DNA of 64,000 bases from an uncultured Coriobacteriaceae bacterium. GTDB lineage: Bacteria > Actinomycetota > Coriobacteriia > Coriobacteriales > Atopobiaceae. The stretch is taken from assembly GCA_902790135.1 (NCBI GenBank), contig CADAQM010000004.1, positions 52,326 through 116,325 of the forward strand, in the 5' to 3' direction. This document shows, piece by piece, positions 55,146 to 63,902 of this stretch (positions within the stretch are counted from its first letter, which is position 1; each line of letters begins with the position of its first letter). Under the pieces are notes generated by a model. It was not told where the DNA came from and did no database searches. It worked only from the letters and a program-made list of their open reading frames with translations. The translations under genes were made by a program, and so were the position numbers.

Positions 55146-56063
55146 CTAGTCCCTTTCGAGAAGATCGTGCCAGAGCCGGAAGAGCTGGTCGCGACTGGAC
55201 GAACCAGCCTCGTCTGCGGAGGCCACGGTGCCCTGGGCGCGCTTGGCCGCCATTCGGGCCAAGGGATCCATCTGGTTGAGCTGCCTCCTGCGTGCAAGCG
55301 TGGAGAAGCGTTCGCGCTCGCGGGCAATGTAGCTCGAACGCTCCCTCTCCAGCTCCTGCACCTGCTGGTCGACGGCCTGCTCGCGCTCGCGCATGGACTC
55401 GCCTGCCTCGCGGAAGGCCTGCACTGTCTGCTCGCGCTGTTCGCTGATCTCCGCTGCGATGGATTGGCGCTTGTCCTCGGCCTTGGCCACAAAGCGATCC
55501 ATGTGCGCGTTGACGCTTCTGTTGATGGCGGAGGCGGTGTGTGCGATGCTTGCCAGCGACGATGCGGTGATGGCGGTGTCAGCCGCAATGATTGCCATCA
55601 ATACCAGCGAGAAGAGTTCGACCATGATGGGGTCTGCCGCGGCGATGAGGCGGGCGGTCGGTCCGTAGAAGACGTAGACCACCAGAAGGCCGCCGAGTCC
55701 GAAGAAGATAGATGCGGGCAGGCAGATGCGTCCGTTGAGGTTGAGGGGCATGTTGGAGTAGTCCCACCAATACGCGTGGAAGAGCTTCTCGAGGGTCCAG
55801 TGGGTAACGTACTCGAGGATGGCGCTGCCCACCATGACCACGAGAAACACCTGATACCACGCCGGGGTCTCGCCGCGCTCGAGCACGGAGTGCCACAGCA
55901 GCATGATGCCCACGATGCCCGTCCCGTAGATGGGGCAGTAGGGGCCGTACAGAAAACCGCGGTTCTGCCACTTGTGCTCCACGATGGTGCAGTAGGTGGA
56001 TTCCCAGATCCAACCCACGATGCTATACAGAACGAACCAGACAAACAGCTGACATACGAACAT
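55146..56063 (-). CDS. PF06541-type putative permease with long coiled-coil tail
   Basis: A 305-residue protein from the ATG after AAAGGGG. About five helices carry the family blocks FLYGPYCPIYGTGIVGIMLL, GSAILEYVTHWTLEKLFHAY and WWDYSNMPLNLNGRICLPAS. The last 110 residues form a charged helical tail (EDKRQSIAAEISEQREQTVQ, QELERERSSYIARERER) not typical of the family core, likely cytosolic. More canonical than the copy at 37914-38882. Role unknown; single gene. Confidence 0.82.
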   Translation of the reverse strand: MFVCQLFVWFVLYSIVGWIWESTYCTIVEHKWQNRGFLYGPYCPIYGTGIVGIMLLWHSVLERGETPAWYQVFLVVMVGSAILEYVTHWTLEKLFHAYWWDYSNMPLNLNGRICLPASIFFGLGGLLVVYVFYGPTARLIAAADPIMVELFSLVLMAIIAADTAITASSLASIAHTASAINRSVNAHMDRFVAKAEDKRQSIAAEISEQREQTVQAFREAGESMREREQAVDQQVQELERERSSYIARERERFSTLARRRQLNQMDPLARMAAKRAQGTVASADEAGSSSRDQLFRLWHDLLERD

Positions 56064-56261
56064 GAGGCCCCTTTCGACGCTCAAAGTATGCATGGTTGCG
56101 GAGGGTGACAAAAGGGTTAGTGTCGGCATTTGCATTAAAATTAGAAACATACATTGTGTATGACGAGATTCAGTGTGAAGATGGCAACGGCTTTGGCGGC
56201 CGCAAACGGGCGGTGGTACGGCGAGCAAGGCCTGTACGCCTCTTTCGTGGGGAGATGTCCG

Positions 56262-57107
56262 ATGAGCGCTGCTTTGGTTTTACAGTCAGACTTCGGGATG
56301 GCCGACGGCGCCGTGAGCGCGATGTATGGTGTCGCGCTGGGGGTGTCGCCGAGTCTGCGCGTCTTTGACCTGACGCATGAGATTCCGGTCTATGACATCT
56401 GGGAAGCGTCGTATCGCCTCATCCAGACGTTGGCCTATTGGCCTGCGGGAACCGTCTTTGTCAGCGTTGTCGATCCTGGCGTTGGGTCTGACCGGCTGAG
56501 CGTGGCGGTCCGTACTTCTGGCGGGCAGTACGTAATCACGCCCGACAACGGGACCCTGACGCACACCAAGCGGATGATGGGCATCGAGGAGGCGCGCGTC
56601 ATCGACGAGTCGGTCAACCGTCTTGCTGGATCGAGTGCGAGCTACACCTTCCACGGGCGCGACGTCTTCGCCTACACCGGCGCGCGTCTGGCGTCTGGGG
56701 TCATCGACTTTGTGCAGGTGGGGCCCGCCATCGACCCCGAGGGCCTCATAGAGCTGCCCGTGATGGAGTCCACCTGCGACGGCGAGAGCGCGACGGGCTC
56801 CATCGATGTGCTCGACGTGCGCTTTGGCAGCGTCTGGACCAACATCCCGCGCACGCAGTTCGAGCAGCTGGGCGTGGCATACGGCGACCGCGTGGAGGTC
56901 TGCATCTCCGACGGCACACGCACGGTCTACCGCAACCTTCTCACCTATGCGCACAGCTTTGCCGACGTGTACGTGGGCGAGCCCCTGGTGTACGCAAATA
57001 GCCTCGACTGCATGGCGGTGGCCATCAACCAGGGCAGCTTTGCCAAGGCGTACGGTATCGGCACGGGCGCCGGCTGGAAGCTCTCACTAACAAAAGTGGC
57101 ACGCTGA
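56262..57107 (+). CDS. SAM hydroxide adenosyltransferase (SAM hydrolase, DUF62)
   Basis: A 281-residue protein starting MSAALVLQSDFG after GTGGGGAG; the upstream frame start is less likely. DUF62 features: SDFGMADGAVSAMYG with the DFG-type Asp, VVDPGVGSDRLSVAV, ITPDNGTLTH and the TFHGRDVFA motif. The family splits S-adenosylmethionine with hydroxide into adenosine and methionine, or acts as a fluorinase/chlorinase relative. The next gene is SAH hydrolase, convergent, and mtaD follows a few kb on, so three enzymes of S-adenosyl metabolism cluster here. Its stop overlaps a hairpin of the dispersed repeat family. Confidence 0.9.
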   Translation: MSAALVLQSDFGMADGAVSAMYGVALGVSPSLRVFDLTHEIPVYDIWEASYRLIQTLAYWPAGTVFVSVVDPGVGSDRLSVAVRTSGGQYVITPDNGTLTHTKRMMGIEEARVIDESVNRLAGSSASYTFHGRDVFAYTGARLASGVIDFVQVGPAIDPEGLIELPVMESTCDGESATGSIDVLDVRFGSVWTNIPRTQFEQLGVAYGDRVEVCISDGTRTVYRNLLTYAHSFADVYVGEPLVYANSLDCMAVAINQGSFAKAYGIGTGAGWKLSLTKVAR

Positions 57108-57130
57108 CTCCCATGGGGCAAGCGTGCCAC
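57096..57130. repeat. Dispersed palindromic repeat unit across the SAM hydrolase stop
   Basis: GTGGCACGCT (57096-57105) and AGCGTGCCAC (57121-57130) are perfect arms around GACTCCCATGGGGCA, matching the reverse form of the repeat core. The SAM hydrolase stop codon lies inside. It can act as a terminator. Confidence 0.8.
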
Positions 57131-57142
57131 TCGCTGGCAGAT

Positions 57143-57182
57143 GGTGTGACGGCTCACTAGCTCCCGCGGAGCAAGTGTGCCA
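57143..57182. repeat. Dispersed palindromic repeat unit after ahcY
   Basis: A second unit (core AGCTCCCGCGGAGCAA, arms TGTGACGG and TGTGCCA) just beyond the ahcY stop (57188), in the orientation of ahcY transcription. Confidence 0.7.
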
Positions 57183-57187
57183 AATGG

Positions 57188-58384
57188 TTAGATGCCGGAC
57201 TCGTTAAGGTAACGCTCCTGCTCGGACGTCAGGGTGTCGATGGCCTTGCCCATGAAGGCGAGCTTCTTGCGCGCCACGTCAAAGTCGACCTCGTCGGGGA
57301 CATCCATGAGCATCTCCTCGAAGTCGCCCTGGTGCTCCACGAGGTACTTGGCAGAGAGCGCCTGGATGGCAAAGGACATGTCCATGATCTCGGCGGGATG
57401 GCCGTCGCCACAGGCGAGGTTGACTAGGCGGCCCTCGCCGAGCACGTAGATCCAGTTGCCGTTGGAGAGCTTGTAGCCCACGATGTTCTCGCGCATGTCG
57501 CGCTGCTCGACGGCGTTGGCGCGCAGCCAAGCCATGTCGACCTCGCAGTCGAAGTGGCCGGCGTTGCAGCAGATGGCGCCGTCACGCATGTTGAGGAAGT
57601 CCTCCTCGTCGATGACCTTCTCGCAGCCGACGTCGAAGCCGTCCATGATGGCCTCGATGGCCTTGACCGGATCGATCTCGGTCACGATGACGCGGGCGCC
57701 GAGGCCCTTGGCGCGCATGGCGACGCCCTTGCCGCACCAGCCGTAACCGGCGACGACGGCGATCTTGCCCGCGACGACGAGGTTGGTTGCGCGGTTGATG
57801 CCGTTCCAGACGCTCTGGCCGGTGCCGTAGCGGTTGTCAAAGAAGTGCTTCATCTGGGCGTTGTTGACGCGCACCATGGGGAAGCGGAGCTTGCCCTCGC
57901 GGTTCATGGCCTCCAGGCGGATGATGCCCGTGGTGGTCTCCTCGCAGCCGCCGATGATGTTGTCGATGAGCTCGGGATACTTGGTGTGGACGCGGTTCAC
58001 CAGGTCGCCGCCGTCGTCGATGATGATGGTGGGGCCGATGGCCAGCACGTCGTCGATGCAGCGCATGTAGTCCTCGTCGGAGATGGCGTGCCAGGCATGC
58101 ACCTCGATGCCCTCGGTGACGAGCGCGGCCACGACGTCATCCTGCGTGGAGAGGGGGTTGGAGCCGGTGGCGTACACCTCGGCGCCGCCCGCCTTCAGCA
58201 CTTCGCAGAGGTAGGCCGTCTTGGCCTCGAGGTGGATGGACAGGGCAACCTTCTGGCCCGCGAAGGGCTTGGTCTCGCCGAACTCCTCCTTGAGCATGGT
58301 GAGCAGCGGGCAGTTGCGCCTGACCCACTCGATCTTGCGCAGTCCGCTCTCGGCCAGGTTGATGTCCCTGATCTCGCTTGCCAT
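57188..58384 (-). CDS. ahcY: Adenosylhomocysteinase
   Basis: A 398-residue enzyme; ATG 58384 has GGAG about 10 nt upstream, and TTG 58399 is the alternative. Motifs: SIHLEAKTAYLCEVL, DDGGDLVNRVH, NNAQMKHFFDNRYGTGQSVW with the conserved Lys/Asp/Asn-type residues, NAGHFDCEVDM and the NAD site GYGWCGKGVAMRAKGLGARV. The NAD motif reads GYGWCGKG rather than GYGDVGKG, as in some archaeal or Thermotoga-like enzymes. Converts S-adenosylhomocysteine to adenosine and homocysteine, or inosyl-homocysteine in related enzymes. Confidence 0.92.
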   Translation of the reverse strand: MASEIRDINLAESGLRKIEWVRRNCPLLTMLKEEFGETKPFAGQKVALSIHLEAKTAYLCEVLKAGGAEVYATGSNPLSTQDDVVAALVTEGIEVHAWHAISDEDYMRCIDDVLAIGPTIIIDDGGDLVNRVHTKYPELIDNIIGGCEETTTGIIRLEAMNREGKLRFPMVRVNNAQMKHFFDNRYGTGQSVWNGINRATNLVVAGKIAVVAGYGWCGKGVAMRAKGLGARVIVTEIDPVKAIEAIMDGFDVGCEKVIDEEDFLNMRDGAICCNAGHFDCEVDMAWLRANAVEQRDMRENIVGYKLSNGNWIYVLGEGRLVNLACGDGHPAEIMDMSFAIQALSAKYLVEHQGDFEEMLMDVPDEVDFDVARKKLAFMGKAIDTLTSEQERYLNESGI

Positions 58385-58555
58385 GGTGGTGTGCTCCAAT
58401 CCTTGATGCGGCCAACGCCGCGAAATGTAACGTTAACAGTCTAGAGCAAGCGGGAAAATGATGCCACGCGAGCAGAATAGGCACATCGTTTGTGGGGTTG
58501 GGACACGCTACACTGAGAATTGCAACGACACGCGACATTTGTCGGGAGGCTATCT

Positions 58556-59161
58556 GTGGCACGGTCCATCACGCAGGAAGAGCGGCAGATCCTGATGGAC
58601 AACCCCGAACTCGTCATGTACACGCCGCAACACGCCGGACTCAAGCCGGTGGTGTTCCTGCTGGTCATACCCGTTGCAACCATGATCCTGCTCGCGGCGG
58701 CCATCTTTCTGTGGGATCCGCTCCTCGCCTGGGTGGAGAGCGCCCCGACGCTCTCATGCCTGACGTACGTCGCCGTTTGCGCTCTCTCTCCATGGCCCTG
58801 CCTGTATGCCAAAAGGGGGTATGACGAGGCGTACGGCTTCGACCGCGAGCTGCGCGGGCTGCTGAACGAGGAGGGCCTGAGCGTTGAGGTGGTGCGTATT
58901 ACGGACGTCGTGCTGCAAAGGGCCGAGGTCTACGCCGAAGGGGACGACGGCCCGTTCATGTTTGGCATCGCCTTCACGCGCAACGTCTTCGTGCCCGAGG
59001 AGGGCTCGCTGATGGCGATTCTCCATGCGGGCAAAGTCGGCCTTGCCGTGCGGCCTGACCCAAGGACGGGTTCATTCATCAGCTGGTATCAGGGTGCCGC
59101 ACCAACGAAGCAGGAAGTGGCGCTGACGCAGAAGTATGCCGACTCGGCTCCCCTGATGTGA
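58556..59161 (+). CDS. Small membrane protein, function unknown
   Basis: A 201-residue protein from GTG 58556, chosen because GGGAGG lies 6 nt upstream; the frame 12 residues longer has no such site. Two membrane helices sit near the N-terminus (VVFLLVIPVATMILLAAAIF; LTYVAVCALSPWPCLYAKRG), followed by a soluble C-terminal half (LNEEGLSVEVVRITDVVLQR, KVGLAVRPDPRTGSFISWY). I do not recognise a family. Convergent with the STAS-kinase gene 27 nt away. Confidence 0.65.
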   Translation: MARSITQEERQILMDNPELVMYTPQHAGLKPVVFLLVIPVATMILLAAAIFLWDPLLAWVESAPTLSCLTYVAVCALSPWPCLYAKRGYDEAYGFDRELRGLLNEEGLSVEVVRITDVVLQRAEVYAEGDDGPFMFGIAFTRNVFVPEEGSLMAILHAGKVGLAVRPDPRTGSFISWYQGAAPTKQEVALTQKYADSAPLM

Positions 59162-59188
59162 TCACCCAAGGTCAGACATGATGGTCTT

Positions 59189-60352
59189 TTACTGTCCGAC
59201 CGCCGTGAGGAACTGCTGCTCAAGCTCGTGCGCCTGCCGCCTTCGCGTCTCGTCGTCGATGAGCTTGGAGCGGGCGGTGCTGCCCATGGTGCGGGGGAGC
59301 GCGCGTATCCTGAGCTGGCTTTCGATGGACTCGATATCGGCCGGGCTCTCCACATCGAAGTAGCGGCGCGCGAAGGTCATCCACAGGCGATCGAGCGCTT
59401 CCGATGACATGCCGCACAGGCGCTCGGCCCCGCCTGGTCTGCGTGCCGCGATGCGCAGCACATGGAAGGTACCCGCGAGGTCGATCTTGGGGCTGCCCAT
59501 GGAGGCGTCGCCCATGTCGATGAGCAGCAGCTCGTCGTCAGGCATCACCATGATGTTTGCGGGGTGGAAGTCGCCGTGCACAAAGGTGTCGGCCGCGCCA
59601 AAGCCGTCCACGAACCGCCGCAGGAGCTCGATGGTGCGCGGCGCGTAGAGACCGCTCTTCTCGGCGACGTCGATCCACCCGTGGAGGATGCCGCGCGCGT
59701 CGGGAAGCTGCCCCTCCGCGAAGTGCGTGTCGTGCAGCTGGCTGAGGAGGTGCGCCATACTCGCTGCGTACTCGTCGAGCCGGCCGGGCTCCTCCGTGAC
59801 CGCCTCGCCAAGGGTTCGTGCGTCCACAAGCTCGTAGACGATACCGTGCTCCCTGCCGACGCGCACCGTCTCGAAGGGGATGGCTGACGGGACGCCGTGG
59901 ATGAAGGCCTGTCGCGCGGCTGTGCGCTCGCGCTCGATCTTGTCGAGAGGATTCACCTCGGGCGCATAGACCTTGATCACGCGCTCGGCGTCGAGGCGGT
60001 AGACCCGGCCGAAGGCACCGGCGCCGATCTGCCTCAAGCCGTCGATGCTCTGCTCGCGCGGCAACCTGGTCACGGGCACGATCTCGGAGATGCCCGTCAT
60101 ATCGAGCACGTCGTACACCTCGGGGGTGACGTTGACGATGCGCACGTCTGCCCCGCGTTTGAGCAGACGCATGATGACGCGCAGACCGGCGCTTGAGAGA
60201 TAAACGAGGTTGCTGCCGTCAAGGAGCACCTGCTCGGGTGACAGGCTGCCCACTAGGTCGTTGATGTCGTCCTCGATGTCGGGTGCGCTATTGGCGTCGA
60301 TGCGTCCCTCGAGGTAGAGGGTGAGTGCTCCGTTGTGTTCGTCGTGTCGCAA
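59189..60352 (-). CDS. STAS domain fused to APH-like kinase
   Basis: A 387-residue protein with a TTG start after GGGGGAG (10 nt upstream), no better start. Residues 1-95 form an anti-sigma-factor-antagonist STAS domain (GALTLYLEGRIDANSAPDIE, DGSNLVYLSSAGLRVIMRLL with the phosphorylatable Ser). Residues 105-330 are a kinase of the aminoglycoside phosphotransferase fold: GAGAFGRVYRLDAERVIKVY, the catalytic HGDFHPANIMV and LIDMGDASMGSP. Fusion of a partner-switch module with a small kinase suggests control of a regulator or small molecule. Precedes mtaD by 48 nt on the same strand. Confidence 0.85.
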   Translation of the reverse strand: MRHDEHNGALTLYLEGRIDANSAPDIEDDINDLVGSLSPEQVLLDGSNLVYLSSAGLRVIMRLLKRGADVRIVNVTPEVYDVLDMTGISEIVPVTRLPREQSIDGLRQIGAGAFGRVYRLDAERVIKVYAPEVNPLDKIERERTAARQAFIHGVPSAIPFETVRVGREHGIVYELVDARTLGEAVTEEPGRLDEYAASMAHLLSQLHDTHFAEGQLPDARGILHGWIDVAEKSGLYAPRTIELLRRFVDGFGAADTFVHGDFHPANIMVMPDDELLLIDMGDASMGSPKIDLAGTFHVLRIAARRPGGAERLCGMSSEALDRLWMTFARRYFDVESPADIESIESQLRIRALPRTMGSTARSKLIDDETRRRQAHELEQQFLTAVGQ

Positions 60353-60400
60353 GGTTGCTCCCCCGCCCGGTCACGTGGATGTCGTGGTTGGCCTCGTTCG

Positions 60401-61681
60401 TTATGCCAGACCGAGCCTCTCGCAGATACGCGCAATCTCGTGACGCACGCGCTCCTCGTCGATGGTGAGCAGCTCGCGGCCGCGCATGACCACCTTTCCG
60501 TCGATGATGACGGTGTCCACCTCCGAGCTGTTTGCGGAGTAGGAGAGGGCGGCCACGGCGTTGTTGAGCGGCGTGAGCGACGGGGCGTCGAGGTCGAGCA
60601 GCACGAGGTCAGCCTTCTTGCCCACCTCGATCGAGCCCGTGGGAAGCTCCAGAGCGGCAGCTCCGTTGCGGGTGGCCATGTCGAGCACCTCGTCTGCAGA
60701 GATGCACTGCGGCGTGTCGTGCGTGCCCTTGTGGATGAGCGCGAGCAGCGACATCTCGCGGAACATGTTCTGCGCGTTGTTGGAGGCGGCACCATCGGTG
60801 CCCAGGCAGACGTTGATGCCCGCCGCCACGAGCTCCGGCACGGGGGCAAAGCCGTTGCCCAGCTTCATGTTGGACGCGGGGTTGGTGACCACACTCACGC
60901 CGTTTTCGGCCAGAATCTGACGGTCGGACTCGTTCACGCGGATGCAGTGTGCGGCAATGGTGGGCATCTCGAAGATTCCGGCATCCCGCACGTACTCCAC
61001 GGGAGTGCAGTGATGCTGCTCCCACATGTTGTCGCTCTCGTTCTGCGACTCGGCGATGTGGATGTGGATGCCCATGCCCTCGCGCTTGGCCACCTCGGCA
61101 ACACCGCGCAGGTAGTCGGGCCCGCAGGAGTAGGGAGCATGCGGTCCCAGACGGAAGGTCAGGCGGTCGCAGTCGGCAAAGGCGTCGCGCTCCTCGAGCG
61201 CCTCGAGGATGCGGCGTTCGGTGAGGTCGTACTCGCCGCCTACCAGGCCGCGGCAGATGACGGCGCGCATGCCCGACTCGCGCACCGCGCGTGTGGTCTG
61301 GTGAATGTGCATCTGCTGGTCGTTGAAGCAGGTGGTGCCGGTGCGGATCATCTCCATCTGGCTGAGCAGCGACGCCCAGTACGCGTCCTCGGGCTCGAGC
61401 CGGTCCTCGATCGGCTCGATGGTGCCAAAGAGCCAGTCGGGAAACGAGAGGTCATCGGCCACGTTGCGCATCATCGACATGTAGGTGTGCGTGTGGGCGT
61501 TGATGAGGCCAGGGATGGTCAAGCGGCGCGTGCCGTCGATGGTCTCGGTGGCAACAAAGCCCCAGGGAGCCTCGTCGATGCCTACGATGTCTGCGCCTTC
61601 GACGTAGAGGTCGTGGTGGCCGACGGCATGTCCGTCCTCTGCCGGAAGAATGGCGAGGGTGTTCTTGATGAGGATTCCCAT
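60401..61681 (-). CDS. mtaD: 5-methylthioadenosine/S-adenosylhomocysteine deaminase-type amidohydrolase
   Basis: A 426-residue amidohydrolase from the ATG after CCAGGAGGCC. Metal ligands: PGLINAHTHTYMSMMRN, HIHIAES, AAHCIRV and LGTDGAASNNAQNMFREM with the last Asp. Conserved LIIKN-type start GILIKNTLAILP. MtaD deaminates methylthioadenosine and S-adenosylhomocysteine to the inosine forms; related enzymes act on other purines, so the substrate is inferred. The nearby ahcY and SAM hydrolase genes favour that role. Long branch of the STAS-kinase gene follows. Confidence 0.88.
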   Translation of the reverse strand: MGILIKNTLAILPAEDGHAVGHHDLYVEGADIVGIDEAPWGFVATETIDGTRRLTIPGLINAHTHTYMSMMRNVADDLSFPDWLFGTIEPIEDRLEPEDAYWASLLSQMEMIRTGTTCFNDQQMHIHQTTRAVRESGMRAVICRGLVGGEYDLTERRILEALEERDAFADCDRLTFRLGPHAPYSCGPDYLRGVAEVAKREGMGIHIHIAESQNESDNMWEQHHCTPVEYVRDAGIFEMPTIAAHCIRVNESDRQILAENGVSVVTNPASNMKLGNGFAPVPELVAAGINVCLGTDGAASNNAQNMFREMSLLALIHKGTHDTPQCISADEVLDMATRNGAAALELPTGSIEVGKKADLVLLDLDAPSLTPLNNAVAALSYSANSSEVDTVIIDGKVVMRGRELLTIDEERVRHEIARICERLGLA

Positions 61682-61887
61682 GGAGGCCTCCTGGCTCGAT
61701 ACGAGTCTTTTTGTCCGCACAAATGTAGCACGCGTCTGTCCGAGAGCACCAAGCTCTGCCAAAAGCGCACGTGCGCGCTTTGGTTGATTTGAAATCGAGT
61801 GAAATCTGACGCCGTCGATGGGTACAAAGGAATCTGTGAGCATCGGCGGCATATGCGCCGCACGTGAGATTGAAGGGAAGCGACCTT

Positions 61888-63855
61888 ATGAAGCAGTTCA
61901 AGACCGAGAGCAAGAAGCTCCTTGACCTGATGATCAACTCCATCTACACCAATCGCGAGATCTTTTTGCGAGAGCTTGTCTCCAACGCGTCCGACGCCAT
62001 TGACAAGCTCTCGTTTGCTGCGCTGACCGACAGCTCGGTGAGCATCAATCAGGACGACCTCGCCATCCGCGTCGCCTTCGACAAGGATGCGCGCACGATC
62101 ACCGTCTCCGACAACGGCATCGGCATGAGCGCGGAGGAGCTCGAGGAGAACCTCGGCACCATCGCCCACAGCGGCTCGGAGGCCTTCAAGGCCGAGCATT
62201 CCGATGCCCAGGGCGACGCGATGGACATCATCGGCCAGTTTGGCGTCGGCTTCTACTCGAGCTTCATGGTGGCCGAGCGCGTGCGCGTGGTGAGCCGCGC
62301 CTTTGGCTCCGACCAGGCCTTTGCCTGGGAGTCCGACGGCATCGAGGGCTACACCGTCGAGCCTGCGGCTGCGGGCGAGCGTGACGGCGAGGGCGACCAC
62401 GGCACCGACGTCATCCTCTACCTGCGCGCCTCCAGCGAGGCCGAGGACACCGACAAGTTCCTCTCCGAGTGGGGCCTGCGCGACCTCATCAAGCGCTACT
62501 CCAACTACGTTCGCCACCCGATCCAGATGATGGTGACCAAGAGCGAGCCGGTGGAGAACCCCGAGGACCTGCCCGAGGATGCCCCGCGCTACGTCGAGCA
62601 CCAGGAGCTCGAGACCATCAACTCCATGACCCCGATCTGGAAGAAGCGCCAGAGCGAGGTTGAGCAGGACGACTACGACGAGTTCTACAAGTCCACGTTC
62701 CACGACTGGAGCGCGCCGGCGCGCACCATCTCCTTCCACGCCGAGGGCTCGATCAGCTACGACGCGCTGCTCTTCATCCCAAGCGAGGCGCCGTTCGACC
62801 TCTACAGCAAGGACTACGAGAAGGGCCTTGCCCTCTACAGCTCCAACGTGCTCATCCAGGAGAAGTGCGCCGACCTTCTGCCCGACTACTACAACTTCGT
62901 GCGCGGCGTGGTGGACTCGCCGGACGTTACGCTCAACATCAGCCGCGAGACGCTGCAGCAGAACCGCCAGCTGCGCGCCATCGCCAAGCGCGTCGAGCGC
63001 AAGATCAAGAGCGAGTTGCAGACGATGCTCGTGGACGACCGCGAGGCCTACGAGAAGTTCTTCGAAAACTTCGGTCGTGGCATCAAGTTTGGTATCTATA
63101 ACAGCTACGGCATGAACGCCGGCGAGTTGGCCGACCTGCTGCTGTTCTGGAGCGCCAAGGAGGAGAAGTACGTCACGCTGCGCGAGTATGCGCTCGCCAT
63201 GCCCGAGGGCCTCGACAAGATCCTCTATGCCTCCGGCGACTCGCGCGAGCGCCTGGCCAAGCTGCCTGCCGTGACTGGTGCCGTCAAGCGTGGCTACGAC
63301 GTGCTGCTGTGCACCGCCGACGTGGACGAGTTCATGATCCAGGCCATGCGCACCTATCACATGGACGCCGTGGCGGGCGACGCCGAGAACGCGGGCGTCG
63401 ACGCGCGCGACCTCGAGCTGGCCAACGTCTCCACCGCCAATCTCGACCTTGCGACTGACGAGGAGAAGCAGGAGGCCGAGAAGGCTACCAAGGACAACCA
63501 GGGCCTCTTTGACGCCATGGCTGCCAAGCTCCAGGACAAGGTCAGCGCCGTCAAGGTGTCGGCCAACCTGACCGATGCGCCTGCGTGCATCGCCACCGAG
63601 GGCCCGATCTCGCTCGAGATGGAGCGCGTCATGATGCAGGGCCCCGATGCCGATGCCGCACCGCGTGCCCAGCGCGTGCTGGAGCTCAACGCCTCGCATC
63701 CGGTGTTCGACAAGCTGGTGGCGGCCCAGGAGGCTGGAGACGAGGAGAAGCTCGCCCTGTACGCCAGCCTGCTGTACGACCAGGCGCTTCTGGTCGAGGG
63801 CCTGCCCGTTGACGACCCGGTGGAGTTTGCAAAGAACGTCTGTGCCCTGATGTAG
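61888..63855 (+). CDS. htpG: Chaperone HtpG (Hsp90)
   Basis: A 655-residue product; ATG 61888 with GAAGGGAAG upstream, and a GTG 24 nt earlier is rejected. N-terminal ATPase motifs: NASDAIDKL, DNGIGMS, GQFGVGFYSSFMVAE. Middle domain landmarks: IPSEAPFDLY and FVRGVVDSPDVTLNISRETL with the catalytic Arg loop. The C-terminus is intact (ELNASHPVFDKLVAAQEAGD). Usual length is 620-660. Cytosolic ATP-driven chaperone. Single gene, divergent from mtaD. Confidence 0.97.
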   Translation: MKQFKTESKKLLDLMINSIYTNREIFLRELVSNASDAIDKLSFAALTDSSVSINQDDLAIRVAFDKDARTITVSDNGIGMSAEELEENLGTIAHSGSEAFKAEHSDAQGDAMDIIGQFGVGFYSSFMVAERVRVVSRAFGSDQAFAWESDGIEGYTVEPAAAGERDGEGDHGTDVILYLRASSEAEDTDKFLSEWGLRDLIKRYSNYVRHPIQMMVTKSEPVENPEDLPEDAPRYVEHQELETINSMTPIWKKRQSEVEQDDYDEFYKSTFHDWSAPARTISFHAEGSISYDALLFIPSEAPFDLYSKDYEKGLALYSSNVLIQEKCADLLPDYYNFVRGVVDSPDVTLNISRETLQQNRQLRAIAKRVERKIKSELQTMLVDDREAYEKFFENFGRGIKFGIYNSYGMNAGELADLLLFWSAKEEKYVTLREYALAMPEGLDKILYASGDSRERLAKLPAVTGAVKRGYDVLLCTADVDEFMIQAMRTYHMDAVAGDAENAGVDARDLELANVSTANLDLATDEEKQEAEKATKDNQGLFDAMAAKLQDKVSAVKVSANLTDAPACIATEGPISLEMERVMMQGPDADAAPRAQRVLELNASHPVFDKLVAAQEAGDEEKLALYASLLYDQALLVEGLPVDDPVEFAKNVCALM

Positions 63856-63902
63856 ACCAGAAGGCATAGGCTGCATTGACTGGCGCTCCCGTGGCTTGGT
63901 TG

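Noticed and set aside
58385..58500. SAH or SAM riboswitch upstream of ahcY
   Set aside because: No matching helices or conserved cores were found in the leader.
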